A DNA stretch of 64,000 bases, taken from an uncultured Gemmataceae bacterium. GTDB taxonomy: Bacteria > Planctomycetota > Planctomycetia > Gemmatales > Gemmataceae. A program made the translations under genes and the position numbers. The stretch covers positions 124,001-188,000 of the forward strand of contig CALDUY010000001.1 in the NCBI GenBank assembly GCA_937923405.1. Reading direction: 5' to 3'. Under the pieces are notes generated by a model that was not told where the DNA came from, did no database searches, and worked only from the letters and a program-made list of their open reading frames with translations. Of the stretch, positions 52,778-63,719 are shown piece by piece (positions within the stretch are counted from its first letter, which is position 1; each line of letters opens with the position of its first letter).

Positions 52778-53826
52778 ATGCCGATTTTCGCTTACTTCCC
52801 CAACAGGCTTCGACGATGGCACCGCGTGTGGATGCCCTGTTCTGGTTCATCACGGCCATCTGCATCTTCTTTACCATCCTGGTGGCGGTACTGCTACTGA
52901 CATTCGCGATCCGTTATCGGCGAAAAACTGAAGACTATTTTCCCAAACCGGTCGTCGGCTCGAAAGTGCTGGAAGCCGCCTGGAGCATCGGACCACTGGC
53001 TTTGGTCATGGTGATCTTCTTCTGGGGCGCGAGTATCTACTTCGACATGATGCGTCCACCCGAAGATGCTCTAGAAGTCTACGTCACCGGCAAGCAGTGG
53101 ATGTGGCATTTGCAGCATTCCGGCGGACAACGCGAGATCAACCAACTGCACATTCCCCTGGGTAAGCCGGTCAAACTCATCATGACCTCAGAGGATGTCC
53201 TGCACGATTTCTACATTCCTGCCTTCCGGGTCAAGATGGATACGGTACCTGGCAAGTATACGACGTTGTGGTTTCAAGCGACGAAGTTGGGGACGTTTGA
53301 TTTCTACTGTGCCCTATATTGTGGCACCGAACACGCACGAATGATCGGCACTGTGACGGTCATGAAGCCCAGAGAGTACGAGCAATGGCTGACCGAACGG
53401 GCCGACCGCTCGTTGGCCCTGCAGGGGCGGCAGCTATTCCAGAAACTTCAGTGTGTGACCTGCCATCATCCCGAGGCGAACAATCGCGCGCCAATTCTGG
53501 AGAACCTCTATGGCCGCATGGTCGAGCTAGAAGGCGGGCGTAATGTTCTGGCCGACGAGTCCTATCTGCGGGAGTCGATTCTGTATCCGGCGGCGAAGGT
53601 GCGAGCCGGTTGGCGGCCGATCATGCCTTCTTACGTCGGCCAAGTGGATGAAAACGATCTGGTTCGTCTCATTGCCTTTCTCAAGGGGTTGAAGACGGGC
53701 CAAACTCCAGCTCGTGTCGAAGACTTCCCCGCTCCCGCCGTGAACGAGAAGGAGGCGGCCAAGGACAAAGAGTTGCCCAAACCGAACGAGCAGCCCAAAG
53801 CAACCGACAAGGCGAAGGACAAGTGA
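52774..53826 (+). CDS. coxB: caa3-type cytochrome c oxidase subunit II with cytochrome c domain
   Basis: A 350-residue subunit. Two membrane helices (residues 22-46 and 68-90) are followed by the CuA domain, with ligands His144, Cys179, Cys183, His187 and Met190 in CALYCGTEHARM. A cytochrome c domain with CVTCH (227-231) comes next; the axial Met is probably in RPIMPSY. The tail is Lys/Pro/Glu-rich. The fused heme domain takes electrons from ACIII. GGAGG lies 10 bases before the ATG at 52774; the upstream part of the frame overlaps the SCO gene and is not used. Confidence 0.95.
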   Translation: MNADFRLLPQQASTMAPRVDALFWFITAICIFFTILVAVLLLTFAIRYRRKTEDYFPKPVVGSKVLEAAWSIGPLALVMVIFFWGASIYFDMMRPPEDALEVYVTGKQWMWHLQHSGGQREINQLHIPLGKPVKLIMTSEDVLHDFYIPAFRVKMDTVPGKYTTLWFQATKLGTFDFYCALYCGTEHARMIGTVTVMKPREYEQWLTERADRSLALQGRQLFQKLQCVTCHHPEANNRAPILENLYGRMVELEGGRNVLADESYLRESILYPAAKVRAGWRPIMPSYVGQVDENDLVRLIAFLKGLKTGQTPARVEDFPAPAVNEKEAAKDKELPKPNEQPKATDKAKDK

Positions 53827-53889
53827 TCCAGACCGCGGGTCACGACGCCTGACCACCCGCGGTCGATTTTCATACATGGACCCTCGGAC

Positions 53890-55531
<1,642 letters not shown>

Positions 55532-55542
<11 letters not shown>

Positions 55543-56230
55543 CGCGACTCACACGCACGACGAGCATGCTCTCGTCGCGCACCACTTCGAGAACCTGGAA
55601 CAGCAGCGTGGAGCGAATCTGCTGGGCATGTGGCTGTTTTTGTCGTCAGAAGTGTTGTTCTTCGGCGGCATCTTCACGGCCTACGCGATGATGCGCTTCA
55701 GTTCGACGAATAACGGTTTCGCCCTGGGCAGCAGCCAACTCAATGCCGTGGTCGGCGGCATCAACACCGCCGTGCTGTTGACCAGCAGTCTAACGATGGC
55801 GCTGGCGGTTTGGGCGGCTCAGACCAAACATCGCCGCTTGCTCCAGTTGTTTCTGTCGTTGACGTTGGCCTTTGGGCTAGCTTTCCTCGTGTTCAAGGGG
55901 TTCGAGTGGTACCATGAGTACGAGGTGAGTTTGGTCCCCGGTCCGACGTTCGGCAGTAAACTAGCTGAGAAGGGTGACGGGACGGTCATCCCTGCCGAGA
56001 CTGTAAAGACAATGCAGATGTTTTTTGTTTTCTATTTCTCGATCACGGGGTTGCACGCTCTGCATATGGTCGTTGGGTTGGCGGTTCTCGCCGTGCAGCT
56101 CGTGCTGTGTCTGCAGAGCGACTTCGGCGTGCGCGACTACGGCCCGATCGAAGTCTTTGGCCTGTACTGGCACTTCGTCGATGTGGTGTGGATTTACGTC
56201 TTTCCGTTGTTGTACCTGATGCGAGCGTGA
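55532..56230 (+). CDS. coxC: Cytochrome c oxidase subunit III
   Basis: A 232-residue membrane protein with five helices. [21 protein letters not shown] is the subunit III signature, with the conserved Glu of [18 protein letters not shown] and [20 protein letters not shown] follow, and [18 protein letters not shown] closes the protein. The start is a TTG at 55532 with a strong AGGAGG 6 to 7 bases upstream, overlapping coxA by 11 bases. Confidence 0.94.
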
Positions 56231-56239
56231 GGCCGACTT

Positions 56240-56608
56240 ATGGCGCACAAGCCGATTTCTCCTGTGACCTACGGCTTCATCTATGTCTTGCTGCTGTTGC
56301 TGACGGCGCTGACCGTCTATCTGGCGACGCAGGGACACCTGGGCGTTTGGGAAATTCCTGTCGCTCTGGGCATCGCCACGGCCAAGACCGTTCTCGTTGG
56401 TCTGTATTTCATGCACCTGATCCACAGCAACCGGCTGACGATTTTGATCGTGCTGGCGGGGGTGTTGTTTCTGGTGATTATGGTTATGCTAACGCTGACC
56501 GATTATTGGACACGCTCGTGGCTCACGAGTCCCCAGGTCAGCGGTGCCCCGAGCATCACGCAGCCATTGAGAGCCGGACATGGATCATCTGGAGACGGAA
56601 GGTCGTAA
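56240..56608 (+). CDS. Cytochrome c oxidase subunit IV (prokaryotic type)
   Basis: A 122-residue protein with three membrane helices. [40 protein letters not shown] and [17 protein letters not shown] match the COX4_pro family, including the F-M-H-L motif of the second helix. It stabilises the oxidase. Its last 29 bases overlap the start of the murQ fusion gene. Confidence 0.92.
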   Translation: MAHKPISPVTYGFIYVLLLLLTALTVYLATQGHLGVWEIPVALGIATAKTVLVGLYFMHLIHSNRLTILIVLAGVLFLVIMVMLTLTDYWTRSWLTSPQVSGAPSITQPLRAGHGSSGDGRS

Positions 56609-58391
56609 CCCAGCTTCGGAACATCTCGACGCACTTTCGCCGCTGGAACTAGTTCGGCTGATGAACAGCGAGGATGCCCGGGTCATCGACGCGGTCGCCT
56701 CGCAAGCCGACTCAATCGCCCAGGCCATTGAGATCATCGCTGACCGTTTTCGCCAGGGCGGTCGGTTGATTTATATTGGTGCCGGCACCTCGGGCCGTCT
56801 AGGCGTGCTGGATGCCTCCGAATGTCCGCCGACTTTCAATTCGCCGCCGGAACAAGTGGTCGGTCTCATCGCTGGTGGTCCCACGGCCTTGACCCGCGCT
56901 GTCGAGGGAGCCGAAGATCATCCCGAGTATGGCGAAGCCGACCTGAAAGCCATCGCCCTCAGTGCCAACGATGTGTTGGTCGGCATCGCCACCAGCGGTC
57001 GCACTCCCTATGTCCTCGGAGCGATCGCCTACGCGCGCTCCCTGGGAGCATACACCATCGGCTTGGCCTGCACCTCGACGGCAGAACTGAGCGAATTGGT
57101 CGATCTGGCGATTGTGCCCATCGTTGGCCCCGAGGTGCTAACCGGCTCGACCCGACTGAAAGCCGGCACCGCGACCAAGCTAGTCCTGAACATGCTCACC
57201 ACGGGGTCGATGGTGCGGCTGGGCAAGTCGTTCGGCAATCTTATGGTGGATCTGCGGGCCACCAACATCAAACTCCAGGCTCGCACCAACCGCATCATAC
57301 GCCAGGTGGTCGGCGTCGATCATGCCACGGCGGACGCACTGTTGCAGCAGTGTGGCGGTGAGTTGAAGACGGCCTTGGTGGCGGCTCTGGGGAAGCTCTC
57401 TCCGGATGAGTCCCGCCAGCGGCTCCGGCTCAGCCAAGGTCGAGTGCGTGAGGCCTTACCGATCCGCCCCCAGAGTGACAAGTCCTTGTCACTGGGAATC
57501 GATGGCGGCGGTTCGCACACAGTGGCGTTACTGGCTCGGGAGGGCGTGCTGATCGGACGCGGCGAAGCCGGACCGTCGAACTTGCGAGCCGTCGGCGAAG
57601 CCAAAGCGTTCCAAGCGTTGGACACGGCGATCACCCGAGCGTTCACCGCCGCTGCCTTGCCGCGTGGCTCGGTAGGTCGTGCCTGTCTGGGACTAGCTGG
57701 CGCGGGGCGAGAATCGGAACGTGAGCGGTTTCGGGCCTGGGCTTCGCGAGTCCATTTGGCGGAGTCGGTGTCGGTCGTAACCGATGCAGAACTGCTGTTG
57801 GCTGCTGGCACGCCGGAAGGGTGGGGCTTGGCTCTGGTCGCCGGCACGGGGTCGATCGCCTGGGGGCGCACTGCCGACGGACGCCAGGCTCGCGCAGGCG
57901 GCTGGGGCTATCTGTTGGGCGACCAGGGCAGCGGCTATGCCCTCGCCATGCAGGCCCTGCGAACAATTCTTCAGACAGCGGATGGCACCGGTCCAGCAAC
58001 CGCTCTAAGCGAGCGAATCCCGGAGCATCTACAGATTAGCGATTTATACGATCTGATTCCTCTGGTGCATGGCGGACCGCTGGATCGCGCGGCCTTGGCA
58101 GCCCTAGCGACGGTGGTTCTCGACGCCGCCGCCGAGGGAGATGCCGTCGCTCTCACTATCGTCGAAGAGCAAGCGGAGCAGTTGGCTCGGACAGCTCTCG
58201 CGGCCATCTCCACGCTGGGCATCTCCCGCTTTCCGTTGGCGTTAGCGGGTGGACTTTTACTGGCCAATGCCGACTATCGTGAACGGGTTCTGGAACGGAT
58301 TCGCCAGCACGCGCAGCCCGCTCCGATCACTCTGGTTCGCGAACCGGCCGAAGGGGCCTTACGCCTGTGTCAGCGACTGGCCTCCACCTAG
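56580..58391 (+). CDS. murQ: MurQ etherase fused to a BadF-type aminosugar kinase
   Basis: A 603-residue two-domain enzyme for recycling of cell-wall aminosugars. Residues 1-300 are N-acetylmuramic acid 6-phosphate etherase ([38 protein letters not shown] with the catalytic Glu, AEDHPEYG). Residues 305-600 are a BadF/BadG/BcrA ATPase-type kinase ([53 protein letters not shown]), which probably phosphorylates MurNAc or GlcNAc. The product of one half would feed the other. Its start lies inside the oxidase subunit IV gene, and its last 33 bases overlap the convergent tyrosine phosphatase fusion. Confidence 0.9.
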   Translation: MDHLETEGRNPASEHLDALSPLELVRLMNSEDARVIDAVASQADSIAQAIEIIADRFRQGGRLIYIGAGTSGRLGVLDASECPPTFNSPPEQVVGLIAGGPTALTRAVEGAEDHPEYGEADLKAIALSANDVLVGIATSGRTPYVLGAIAYARSLGAYTIGLACTSTAELSELVDLAIVPIVGPEVLTGSTRLKAGTATKLVLNMLTTGSMVRLGKSFGNLMVDLRATNIKLQARTNRIIRQVVGVDHATADALLQQCGGELKTALVAALGKLSPDESRQRLRLSQGRVREALPIRPQSDKSLSLGIDGGGSHTVALLAREGVLIGRGEAGPSNLRAVGEAKAFQALDTAITRAFTAAALPRGSVGRACLGLAGAGRESERERFRAWASRVHLAESVSVVTDAELLLAAGTPEGWGLALVAGTGSIAWGRTADGRQARAGGWGYLLGDQGSGYALAMQALRTILQTADGTGPATALSERIPEHLQISDLYDLIPLVHGGPLDRAALAALATVVLDAAAEGDAVALTIVEEQAEQLARTALAAISTLGISRFPLALAGGLLLANADYRERVLERIRQHAQPAPITLVREPAEGALRLCQRLAST

Positions 58392-59486
58392 TAGCTGATC
58401 CAGAAACTGTTCGAGATAGTCGCGCATCTGGCGGGCACAGGCTTCGTAGACTTCCGCCGAGCCGCCGATGGGATCCTCCACGTCTTTGCCATCGGGGCTG
58501 AGTAAACGCGGAGCGACACATCCTGGCGGAAGTTGCCTAAGTAATGCCTGAGCATGACCCCGCGTCATCACCAGCAGATGATCGGCACGCTGGACCAATT
58601 CGACGGTCAACTGTTGGCTCTGATGGCGAGTCAGATCGGCCCCCCAAGCCCGCATCAGCGACACCGCTTCCTCAGCAGCGGGCAGGCCCGGTCCCGCAGA
58701 CAGGCCAGCGGAGAGAATCTGATACCCACGACGGGGCAGTTCCTCGATTGTGCAACCGAGTCGCTCTGCGAGGAGTTTTTTGCACAACGCCTCGGCCATC
58801 GGACTGCGACAAGTGTTCCCTGTGCAGACCAGCAGAACCACAGTCGTGAGTTGCTTCTGCAACATCTCCTCAGTCAGAACCCCGGGACGACGCACCTTCC
58901 ATCGTTCACCGACTACCTCAACAACAGTGGCTGGTTGGTGGTAGCGCGGCAACCCGTCGATGGCTAGGTCGATGCGCGATCCCGCTCGGTCCAAGACGCG
59001 CCGTAGCTGGTAGGTCTCCGAATCTCCCTCGGGCAAATTGGCGATGATGAGCGGCTCGCGCAGCCGGCGTGAGACCTGATGAATCGCCTCATGGGCGGGT
59101 TGGCGGAGATAAAGGATCTTTTCTGGGGTAATTGCATCGCGGACCTCGCCGAGCAATCGCTGTGCTAACCCCGTGGGCCAATCGTCGGCACAGGCCAACG
59201 TCAGCGGACCGGGCCAGCAGCGCCGGATCAGGCGAAGACCGGTCGCCGTCAGCGTCGGCAGCCAGTCACGGACGGCCTCGGACGAAGCTAGGGCCACCTC
59301 GATAGGCTGCGCTCCGACTAGATGTTGCACTCGTTCGACTGCTTGGGGCACCATCGCCGAGGCTGACACCACGTAGGCCGACTCCGTCGGGAAGGCCATC
59401 ACGGCGCCTTGACGCAGCGCCCGGGCCAGGCTACGGGCCACCACGTCTGGACGTTCGACACGCCGCCACTCCAGCACCTCGGGCAT
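58359..59486 (-). CDS. TsaC/Sua5-like domain fused to LMW protein tyrosine phosphatase
   Basis: A 375-residue fusion. Residues 1-210 have the YrdC/Sua5 fold pattern ([45 protein letters not shown]). However, the substrate-binding KxR...K..P element is missing (the stretch reads [17 protein letters not shown]) and the SANxSG element is altered to IANLPEG. Threonylcarbamoyl-AMP synthesis is therefore doubtful. Residues 215-370 are a complete low-molecular-weight phosphatase: [14 protein letters not shown] (Cys221, Arg227) and EDPIGG with the general-acid Asp. The ywlC-ywlE pair of Bacillus offers a non-fused parallel. The start at 59486 follows GGAGAGG; the frame is open to 59612. Confidence 0.85.
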   Translation of the reverse strand: MPEVLEWRRVERPDVVARSLARALRQGAVMAFPTESAYVVSASAMVPQAVERVQHLVGAQPIEVALASSEAVRDWLPTLTATGLRLIRRCWPGPLTLACADDWPTGLAQRLLGEVRDAITPEKILYLRQPAHEAIHQVSRRLREPLIIANLPEGDSETYQLRRVLDRAGSRIDLAIDGLPRYHQPATVVEVVGERWKVRRPGVLTEEMLQKQLTTVVLLVCTGNTCRSPMAEALCKKLLAERLGCTIEELPRRGYQILSAGLSAGPGLPAAEEAVSLMRAWGADLTRHQSQQLTVELVQRADHLLVMTRGHAQALLRQLPPGCVAPRLLSPDGKDVEDPIGGSAEVYEACARQMRDYLEQFLDQLLGGGQSLTQA

Positions 59487-59561
59487 GTATACCTCTCCTT
59501 CTCGTGTCGAGGGAATTAGACGCTCCTCATAATGTAGCGGCAGCGGGGGATGAAGCTCTTT

Positions 59562-59644
59562 CGCCGGCTGAAGCCTGCGGCTACCAGAGAATCGCCTGCG
59601 ACTACCTGTCAATCGGAACTGGTAGTCGCAGGCTTCAGCCGGCG
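59562..59644. repeat. REP-like hairpin repeat
   Basis: Two 26-base arms, 59562-59587 and 59619-59644, are inverted copies with a single mismatch. The left arm begins CGCCGGCTGAAGCCTGCGGC. The 31-base loop contains a third partial copy (CCTGCGACTACC at 59594-59605). The arms sit ahead of the phosphatase fusion gene, in a 316-base gap whose other content is the Uma2 remnant below. Confidence 0.65.
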
Positions 59645-59671
59645 TTTCGCTTTACTATCTTGCGACGCATA

Positions 59672-59795
59672 CTAACGCCTCCGACCAGCTCCGACGATGG
59701 TAGACGACACACGCGACCTGTCTAGCGGATCGCGCATGCGGAAGAACTCCTCCGCCGTGAGCAACTTCCCTGTCGCCGTCGTGGGAGTCCTGGTA
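59672..59795 (-). pseudogene. Uma2 nuclease N-terminal remnant
   Basis: On the minus strand one frame reads TRTPTTATGKLLTAEEFFRM then RDPLDRSRVSST and ends at a TAG (59672-59674). LLTAEEFFRM.DP.D.SR is the usual start of Uma2-family (DUF820) proteins, but there is no start codon in place and the frame loses similarity after about 30 residues. It is a decayed copy; an intact Uma2 gene lies 2 kb away at 61858-62538. Confidence 0.45.
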
Positions 59796-59802
59796 TGCCT
59801 CG

Positions 59803-60951
59803 TCAGACCTGTTTCACCTGCACCCAGTTGCCGTTTTTCGCCGAGTCGAGGATGGCGTCCAGCACCAGTTGCGTGCGCTGAGCATCGCGGAAATCGGGCA
59901 AGGGACGTTCGCCTTTCTCCAAGGCGGTGATAAAGTCGGCTACTTGATGCGTGAAGCTGGCATCATAGCCGATCGCCAACCCGGGCACCCACCACTTGTC
60001 CATGTACGGATGATCGGGGCTGTTGTCCGTCACATGCACCGACTTCCAACCACGGATCTTGCCCTCGTCACGGTAATCAAACACCTGCAAGCGGTGCAAG
60101 TCGTGCAGATCCCAGAACAGCGACATGTTCTCGCCGTTGATCTCGAACGTGTACAGCGCCTTGTGCCCGCGAGCATAGCGGGTGGACTCGAAGTTGGCCA
60201 GCGAGCCGTTGTTGAACTTGCCCATGAAGATGCAGGCGTCGTCGATGCCGACTTTCTCGACCTTGCCTGTCAGAGTGTGTAGCCTCTCCTTGACGAACGT
60301 CTCGGTCATGGAACAAATCGACGACATGTCGCCATTGAGCCAGATTGCTGTGTCGATGCAGTGGGCGAGTAGGTCACCACTGACGCCACTGCCGGCGGCG
60401 GCGACGTCGAGTCGCCACAATCCCTGTCCCCCCTGCGGCAGGTCGGCTTTGATGGTCCAGTCTTGGAGGAACTTGGCGCGATAGTGAAAAATCCTGCCGA
60501 GTTTGCCTTCGTCGATGAGCCGTTTGGCCAGGGTCACTGCCGGGATGCGGCGATAGTTGTACCAGACCATGTTGGCGACGCCGGCCTTCTCGACGGCGTC
60601 GACCATCTCTTTGCCCTCAATGCCGTTCATGGCTAACGGCTTTTCGCAGAGGATCATCTTCTTGTTGGCCGCCGCCGCTACCGCGATTTCTTTATGTAGA
60701 TTATTCGGAGTGCAGATATCGATAACATCGATATCTTTCCGCTCGACGAGTTTCCGCCAATCGGTTTCGATCGACTCGTAGCCCCACTGATCAGCAAACG
60801 GCTTGACCTTGGCCGCATCGCGGGCGCAGGCGGCCTTGAGGACGACCCGATAGGAGGACGGAAAGAACTGGCCAACCTGCCGATAGGCGTTGGAGTGCGC
60901 CCGTCCCATGAAGCCGTAGCCAATCATCCCGACGTTCAGAGTTTTGCTCAT
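59803..60951 (-). CDS. Gfo/Idh/MocA-family oxidoreductase
   Basis: A 382-residue NAD(P)-dependent dehydrogenase. The Rossmann motif is [17 protein letters not shown], the cofactor and catalytic motif is CEKPLAMN (Lys present, unlike the paralogue at 5391), and [12 protein letters not shown] and [14 protein letters not shown] follow, the latter with the usual catalytic His. The substrate is probably a sugar or inositol. The ATG overlaps the stop of the beta-lactamase-like gene (4 bases). A sugar isomerase-type TIM barrel lies 1.7 kb upstream, consistent with a sugar-breakdown locus. Confidence 0.88.
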   Translation of the reverse strand: MSKTLNVGMIGYGFMGRAHSNAYRQVGQFFPSSYRVVLKAACARDAAKVKPFADQWGYESIETDWRKLVERKDIDVIDICTPNNLHKEIAVAAAANKKMILCEKPLAMNGIEGKEMVDAVEKAGVANMVWYNYRRIPAVTLAKRLIDEGKLGRIFHYRAKFLQDWTIKADLPQGGQGLWRLDVAAAGSGVSGDLLAHCIDTAIWLNGDMSSICSMTETFVKERLHTLTGKVEKVGIDDACIFMGKFNNGSLANFESTRYARGHKALYTFEINGENMSLFWDLHDLHRLQVFDYRDEGKIRGWKSVHVTDNSPDHPYMDKWWVPGLAIGYDASFTHQVADFITALEKGERPLPDFRDAQRTQLVLDAILDSAKNGNWVQVKQV

Positions 60952-61838
60952 GGTGAAGTATCCTTCTTGGGAGAGTGAAAATAGTCGTATACTGCCCGAG
61001 CGACGTCGGCACAGAGTTTGTTGCCGGCGTTGTCCTTGGCCCAGCGCACGTCCTTATTATTGTTGGTCAGCACACAGACGACGATCGGTCCCGACGGGGT
61101 GAAGAGAAGGCCGGCGTCGGTCCGCGCCGCCGTCACTGCTCCGTCTTTGTGAGCGACGCTCACACCAGGAAGACCGTTCAATCGCCCGAACTTGTCCGTG
61201 TCGTCGTTCTTCTTGAGATGTTCGAGCATCACTAGCTTGATCGCCGGACGAAAGCCATCGTTGGACTGGAGTTTCTCGAACAGCGTCGCCATTTCCCGAG
61301 CCGTGGTTGAGCCGAGTCCGTACTTCGCCGTCCGCTTCTTGTCCACCGAAGAGACGGAGCCGCGAAACACTTTGGCGTTGATCTTGGTTTCCTTCAATCC
61401 CATCGCTTCCATGCGTCGATTGACGTTAACGATGCCGACTTTGTCCAGGACAAGGTTCGTCGCCGTGTTGTCCGACAACGCGATCATCAGCCGGACACAG
61501 TCGCGCAAGGGAAGCGTGGCTCCCTCGCTGAAGTGATAGGTCAAAATGCCGCTGCCGGGCACCTTGTCCTCCTGTTTCAGCGTTATCGGATCTCGTAACG
61601 AGATTTTTTTCTCCTCGGCCTGCAAATAAGCCTCGATCATGACCGCCACCTTGATGAGGCTGGCGGTGGGCATGACCTCATCGGCGTTGTGGTAGAACGT
61701 CTCGCCGGTGACCAGGTGCTTGACGGCAACAGCCACGTCGCCCTGATGTACCTCAATCAGGGGCCGTATCGACGCACCAAGCTCAGGGTTGTTCTCAGCG
61801 GGCAGTAAGCAAGCGAACAGCGTCAGCGAGTATAACAT
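60948..61838 (-). CDS. Class A beta-lactamase-like serine hydrolase
   Basis: A 296-residue protein with a short signal peptide ([16 protein letters not shown]) and the penicillin-binding fold of class A. The nucleophile motif is Ser60-x-x-Lys63 (TASLIK), and Ser122-Asp-Asn is present. The third motif reads KDG (231-233) where KTG or KSG is usual, and no Glu166-type residue is found in the omega-loop region. Strong beta-lactamase activity is therefore unlikely; a peptidase or esterase role is possible. It is coupled to the Gfo/Idh/MocA gene by a 4-base overlap. Confidence 0.82.
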   Translation of the reverse strand: MLYSLTLFACLLPAENNPELGASIRPLIEVHQGDVAVAVKHLVTGETFYHNADEVMPTASLIKVAVMIEAYLQAEEKKISLRDPITLKQEDKVPGSGILTYHFSEGATLPLRDCVRLMIALSDNTATNLVLDKVGIVNVNRRMEAMGLKETKINAKVFRGSVSSVDKKRTAKYGLGSTTAREMATLFEKLQSNDGFRPAIKLVMLEHLKKNDDTDKFGRLNGLPGVSVAHKDGAVTAARTDAGLLFTPSGPIVVCVLTNNNKDVRWAKDNAGNKLCADVARAVYDYFHSPKKDTSP

Positions 61839-61857
61839 GAAGAAAATCTCTTGAGCG

Positions 61858-62538
61858 TCATCCCTTTTTCTGCCGTTTAAGACGGGAAAAGAGATCGACG
61901 AGTGACAAGCGAAACCCGGGAACTACCATTCCTCCGTCGAGGCTGCCACGCTTGCCGACCTTGGTGAACTCAACGGGGGAAGTATACATTTTGGCGGTTT
62001 GCGTTTTCGGATCAATGATCCAGACGAGTTTGGTTCCTGCCAGGAAATAGTCGCGCAACTTACGATCCATCTCGGCAGTGGTGTTCGACTCGCTCAGCAC
62101 CTCGACGGCGAGATCGGGAGCGAGAGAAGCGATGGTGTCTTGGGGAAATTCGCCGTTGGGAATGTTTTCCCAGGAGATGAATGAGACATCTGGGATGCGC
62201 ACCAATCCCGGTTCCAGGCGAAGCATGCCGTCGGCACCTAATGTTACTCCAAGATCATGTTGTTTAATGAAGTACCCAAGTTCTACCATAATCTCGCCGG
62301 CCAGCAATGATTCGCGTGTTCCCATAGCCTTCTCCACGAGAACGCCATCGACCAGTTCGCAGATGCGCTTGTCGGCTCGCTCTAGGAGTTCCAAGGCGTC
62401 TTCTTCGGTGGCGGTGCCGGGCACGGGGTTGAGGAGAATCCGCTCGAACGGAACGCTCCCCAATCGTTCTCGCATCTCCATCAAGTCAGCCAGGGTCGTG
62501 ATGGACATGAATTGACTCGTCTCCATACAGGCTAGCAT
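61858..62538 (-). CDS. Uma2-family (DUF820) restriction-fold protein
   Basis: A protein of about 226 residues with the PD-(D/E)xK-like Uma2 fold. Motifs: LVDGVLVEKAMGTRES, RIPDVSFISW (catalytic Asp), LAVEVLSESNT (Glu) and KLRDYFLAGTKLVWIIDP. These are very numerous in planctomycetes and cyanobacteria and their role is unknown, with nuclease activity only predicted. The start is uncertain: ATG at 62538, 62526 or 62508 are all possible and none has a strong ribosome binding site. The 125 bases upstream of it hold no gene. Confidence 0.85.
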   Translation of the reverse strand: MLACMETSQFMSITTLADLMEMRERLGSVPFERILLNPVPGTATEEDALELLERADKRICELVDGVLVEKAMGTRESLLAGEIMVELGYFIKQHDLGVTLGADGMLRLEPGLVRIPDVSFISWENIPNGEFPQDTIASLAPDLAVEVLSESNTTAEMDRKLRDYFLAGTKLVWIIDPKTQTAKMYTSPVEFTKVGKRGSLDGGMVVPGFRLSLVDLFSRLKRQKKG

Positions 62539-62666
62539 CAATCGCTCTCGTCGCGATGACTCCGCAACGAGAGCCAGAGCACTAACGCCAAAGACCGGCT
62601 CCCCAGGATTATCAGAAGCAACAACTCTGACAACCCTAATCCACGCCCGCCCATGTGCCGAGCCTT

Positions 62667-63599
62667 TTATCCAGGATACTTGCGACGCAGCGCGTCGAGG
62701 TAAGTTTTGCTGTCGGCAGTCACTTCCCAGGCGTTGGGCCAGAAACAGAGATCAACCGCCCACCAATCGTGCGGCACTCCGCAACTATTCAGCGCCGGAG
62801 CGAGTTTGTCGAAGTCGAGGTGCCCAGTGCCGAACGGATTGTGCGTCGAGGTATTGTGCTCGTTGAGCGAACCGTCGGAATCGATTAGATGGACGTGCGT
62901 GATTCTGCCCTTGAGTTTCTCCAACAGTTCGACCGCGCCGCCAGGCAGCGTCTCCTTCTCGCCTTGTTGATTAGCGGCGATGGCCGCGCACATGTGGGCG
63001 TGACAGGTGTCGTACAGCACGCCGAAGTTGCTGTTGCCTTTGGCTCGAACCTCATCGACAATTTTTAAGATCTCGGAAGGCTTATTAAAGAGGAAGCCAG
63101 GCTCAAACTCCCAGCAGACGTTCATGCCATAGTCCGCCGCTATCTTGCTGCACTTGTCCCACACCGTGATCAAGCGATCCATCGCTTGCTTGGGGTCCAT
63201 TCCCTTGCCCGTGGTCGAGAAGAAGTCCGGTGGCTCGACCGTGTCCACACGGATCGTCTTGATGGCCAAATCGGCGGCGAAGACAGTGAATCCGAGGAAT
63301 GCCGCCATGTATGGTACTGGAGCTTCATCGAGGATCGATGGTCCAGGTTTCTTGAAACTCCACAAATCGACGGCGATTCCACTGAATTCGAGGTTGTGAT
63401 CGGCCACCATCTTTTTCAGTTTTTCGCGATCCGCCTTGGTTGGATGCGACCAGGGGGTCGGATGCACGCCGAAGCTACCGAGTTCGACGCCTTCGTAACC
63501 GAGTTTCTGCAAACGATGCAGAATTTCGTGGAAGTCGTTGGTCGGTTCTTTCTGATTGAAGATGTACGCCCAACTGCCGATGGAGAGTCGCTTGCCCAT
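62667..63599 (-). CDS. Sugar phosphate isomerase/epimerase-type TIM barrel
   Basis: A 310-residue protein of the xylose isomerase-like (AP endonuclease 2) superfamily. LSIGSWAYIFNQKEP opens it; VELGSFG, CWEFEPG, LYDTCHAHMC and THVHLIDSDG carry the Glu, Asp and His residues that normally bind a divalent metal. The substrate is not predictable. The ATG at 63599 follows GAGGT by 6 bases; the frame is open to 63611. It lies downstream of the truncated cupin-like gene, with a repeat-rich spacer between them. Confidence 0.86.
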   Translation of the reverse strand: MGKRLSIGSWAYIFNQKEPTNDFHEILHRLQKLGYEGVELGSFGVHPTPWSHPTKADREKLKKMVADHNLEFSGIAVDLWSFKKPGPSILDEAPVPYMAAFLGFTVFAADLAIKTIRVDTVEPPDFFSTTGKGMDPKQAMDRLITVWDKCSKIAADYGMNVCWEFEPGFLFNKPSEILKIVDEVRAKGNSNFGVLYDTCHAHMCAAIAANQQGEKETLPGGAVELLEKLKGRITHVHLIDSDGSLNEHNTSTHNPFGTGHLDFDKLAPALNSCGVPHDWWAVDLCFWPNAWEVTADSKTYLDALRRKYPG

Positions 63600-63613
63600 G
63601 ATGCACCTCATTG

Positions 63614-63719
63614 GAGTAGGTAATAGTCAGTAGGGGAGTAGTCAGTAGACATACGGTAGTAGTCAGTAGATTGCCCACGGTTATTTCTACTGACTACTGA
63701 CTACTAACTACTGTCTACT
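63614..63719. repeat. AGTAGTCAGT repeat cluster with hairpin
   Basis: The spacer between two minus-strand genes consists largely of units such as AGTAGTCAGTAG and their reverse complements: at least three on one side and two on the other. Within it, AGTAGTCAGTAGA and TCTACTGACTACT form a perfect 13-bp stem around 15 bases (about 63659-63699). It may act as a terminator or be a simple-sequence expansion. No spacers of CRISPR type are present. Confidence 0.6.

Noticed and set aside
63614-63719. CRISPR-like array
   Set aside because: Units are about 10-13 bases, adjoining or inverted, without regular spacers, and no cas gene is near.
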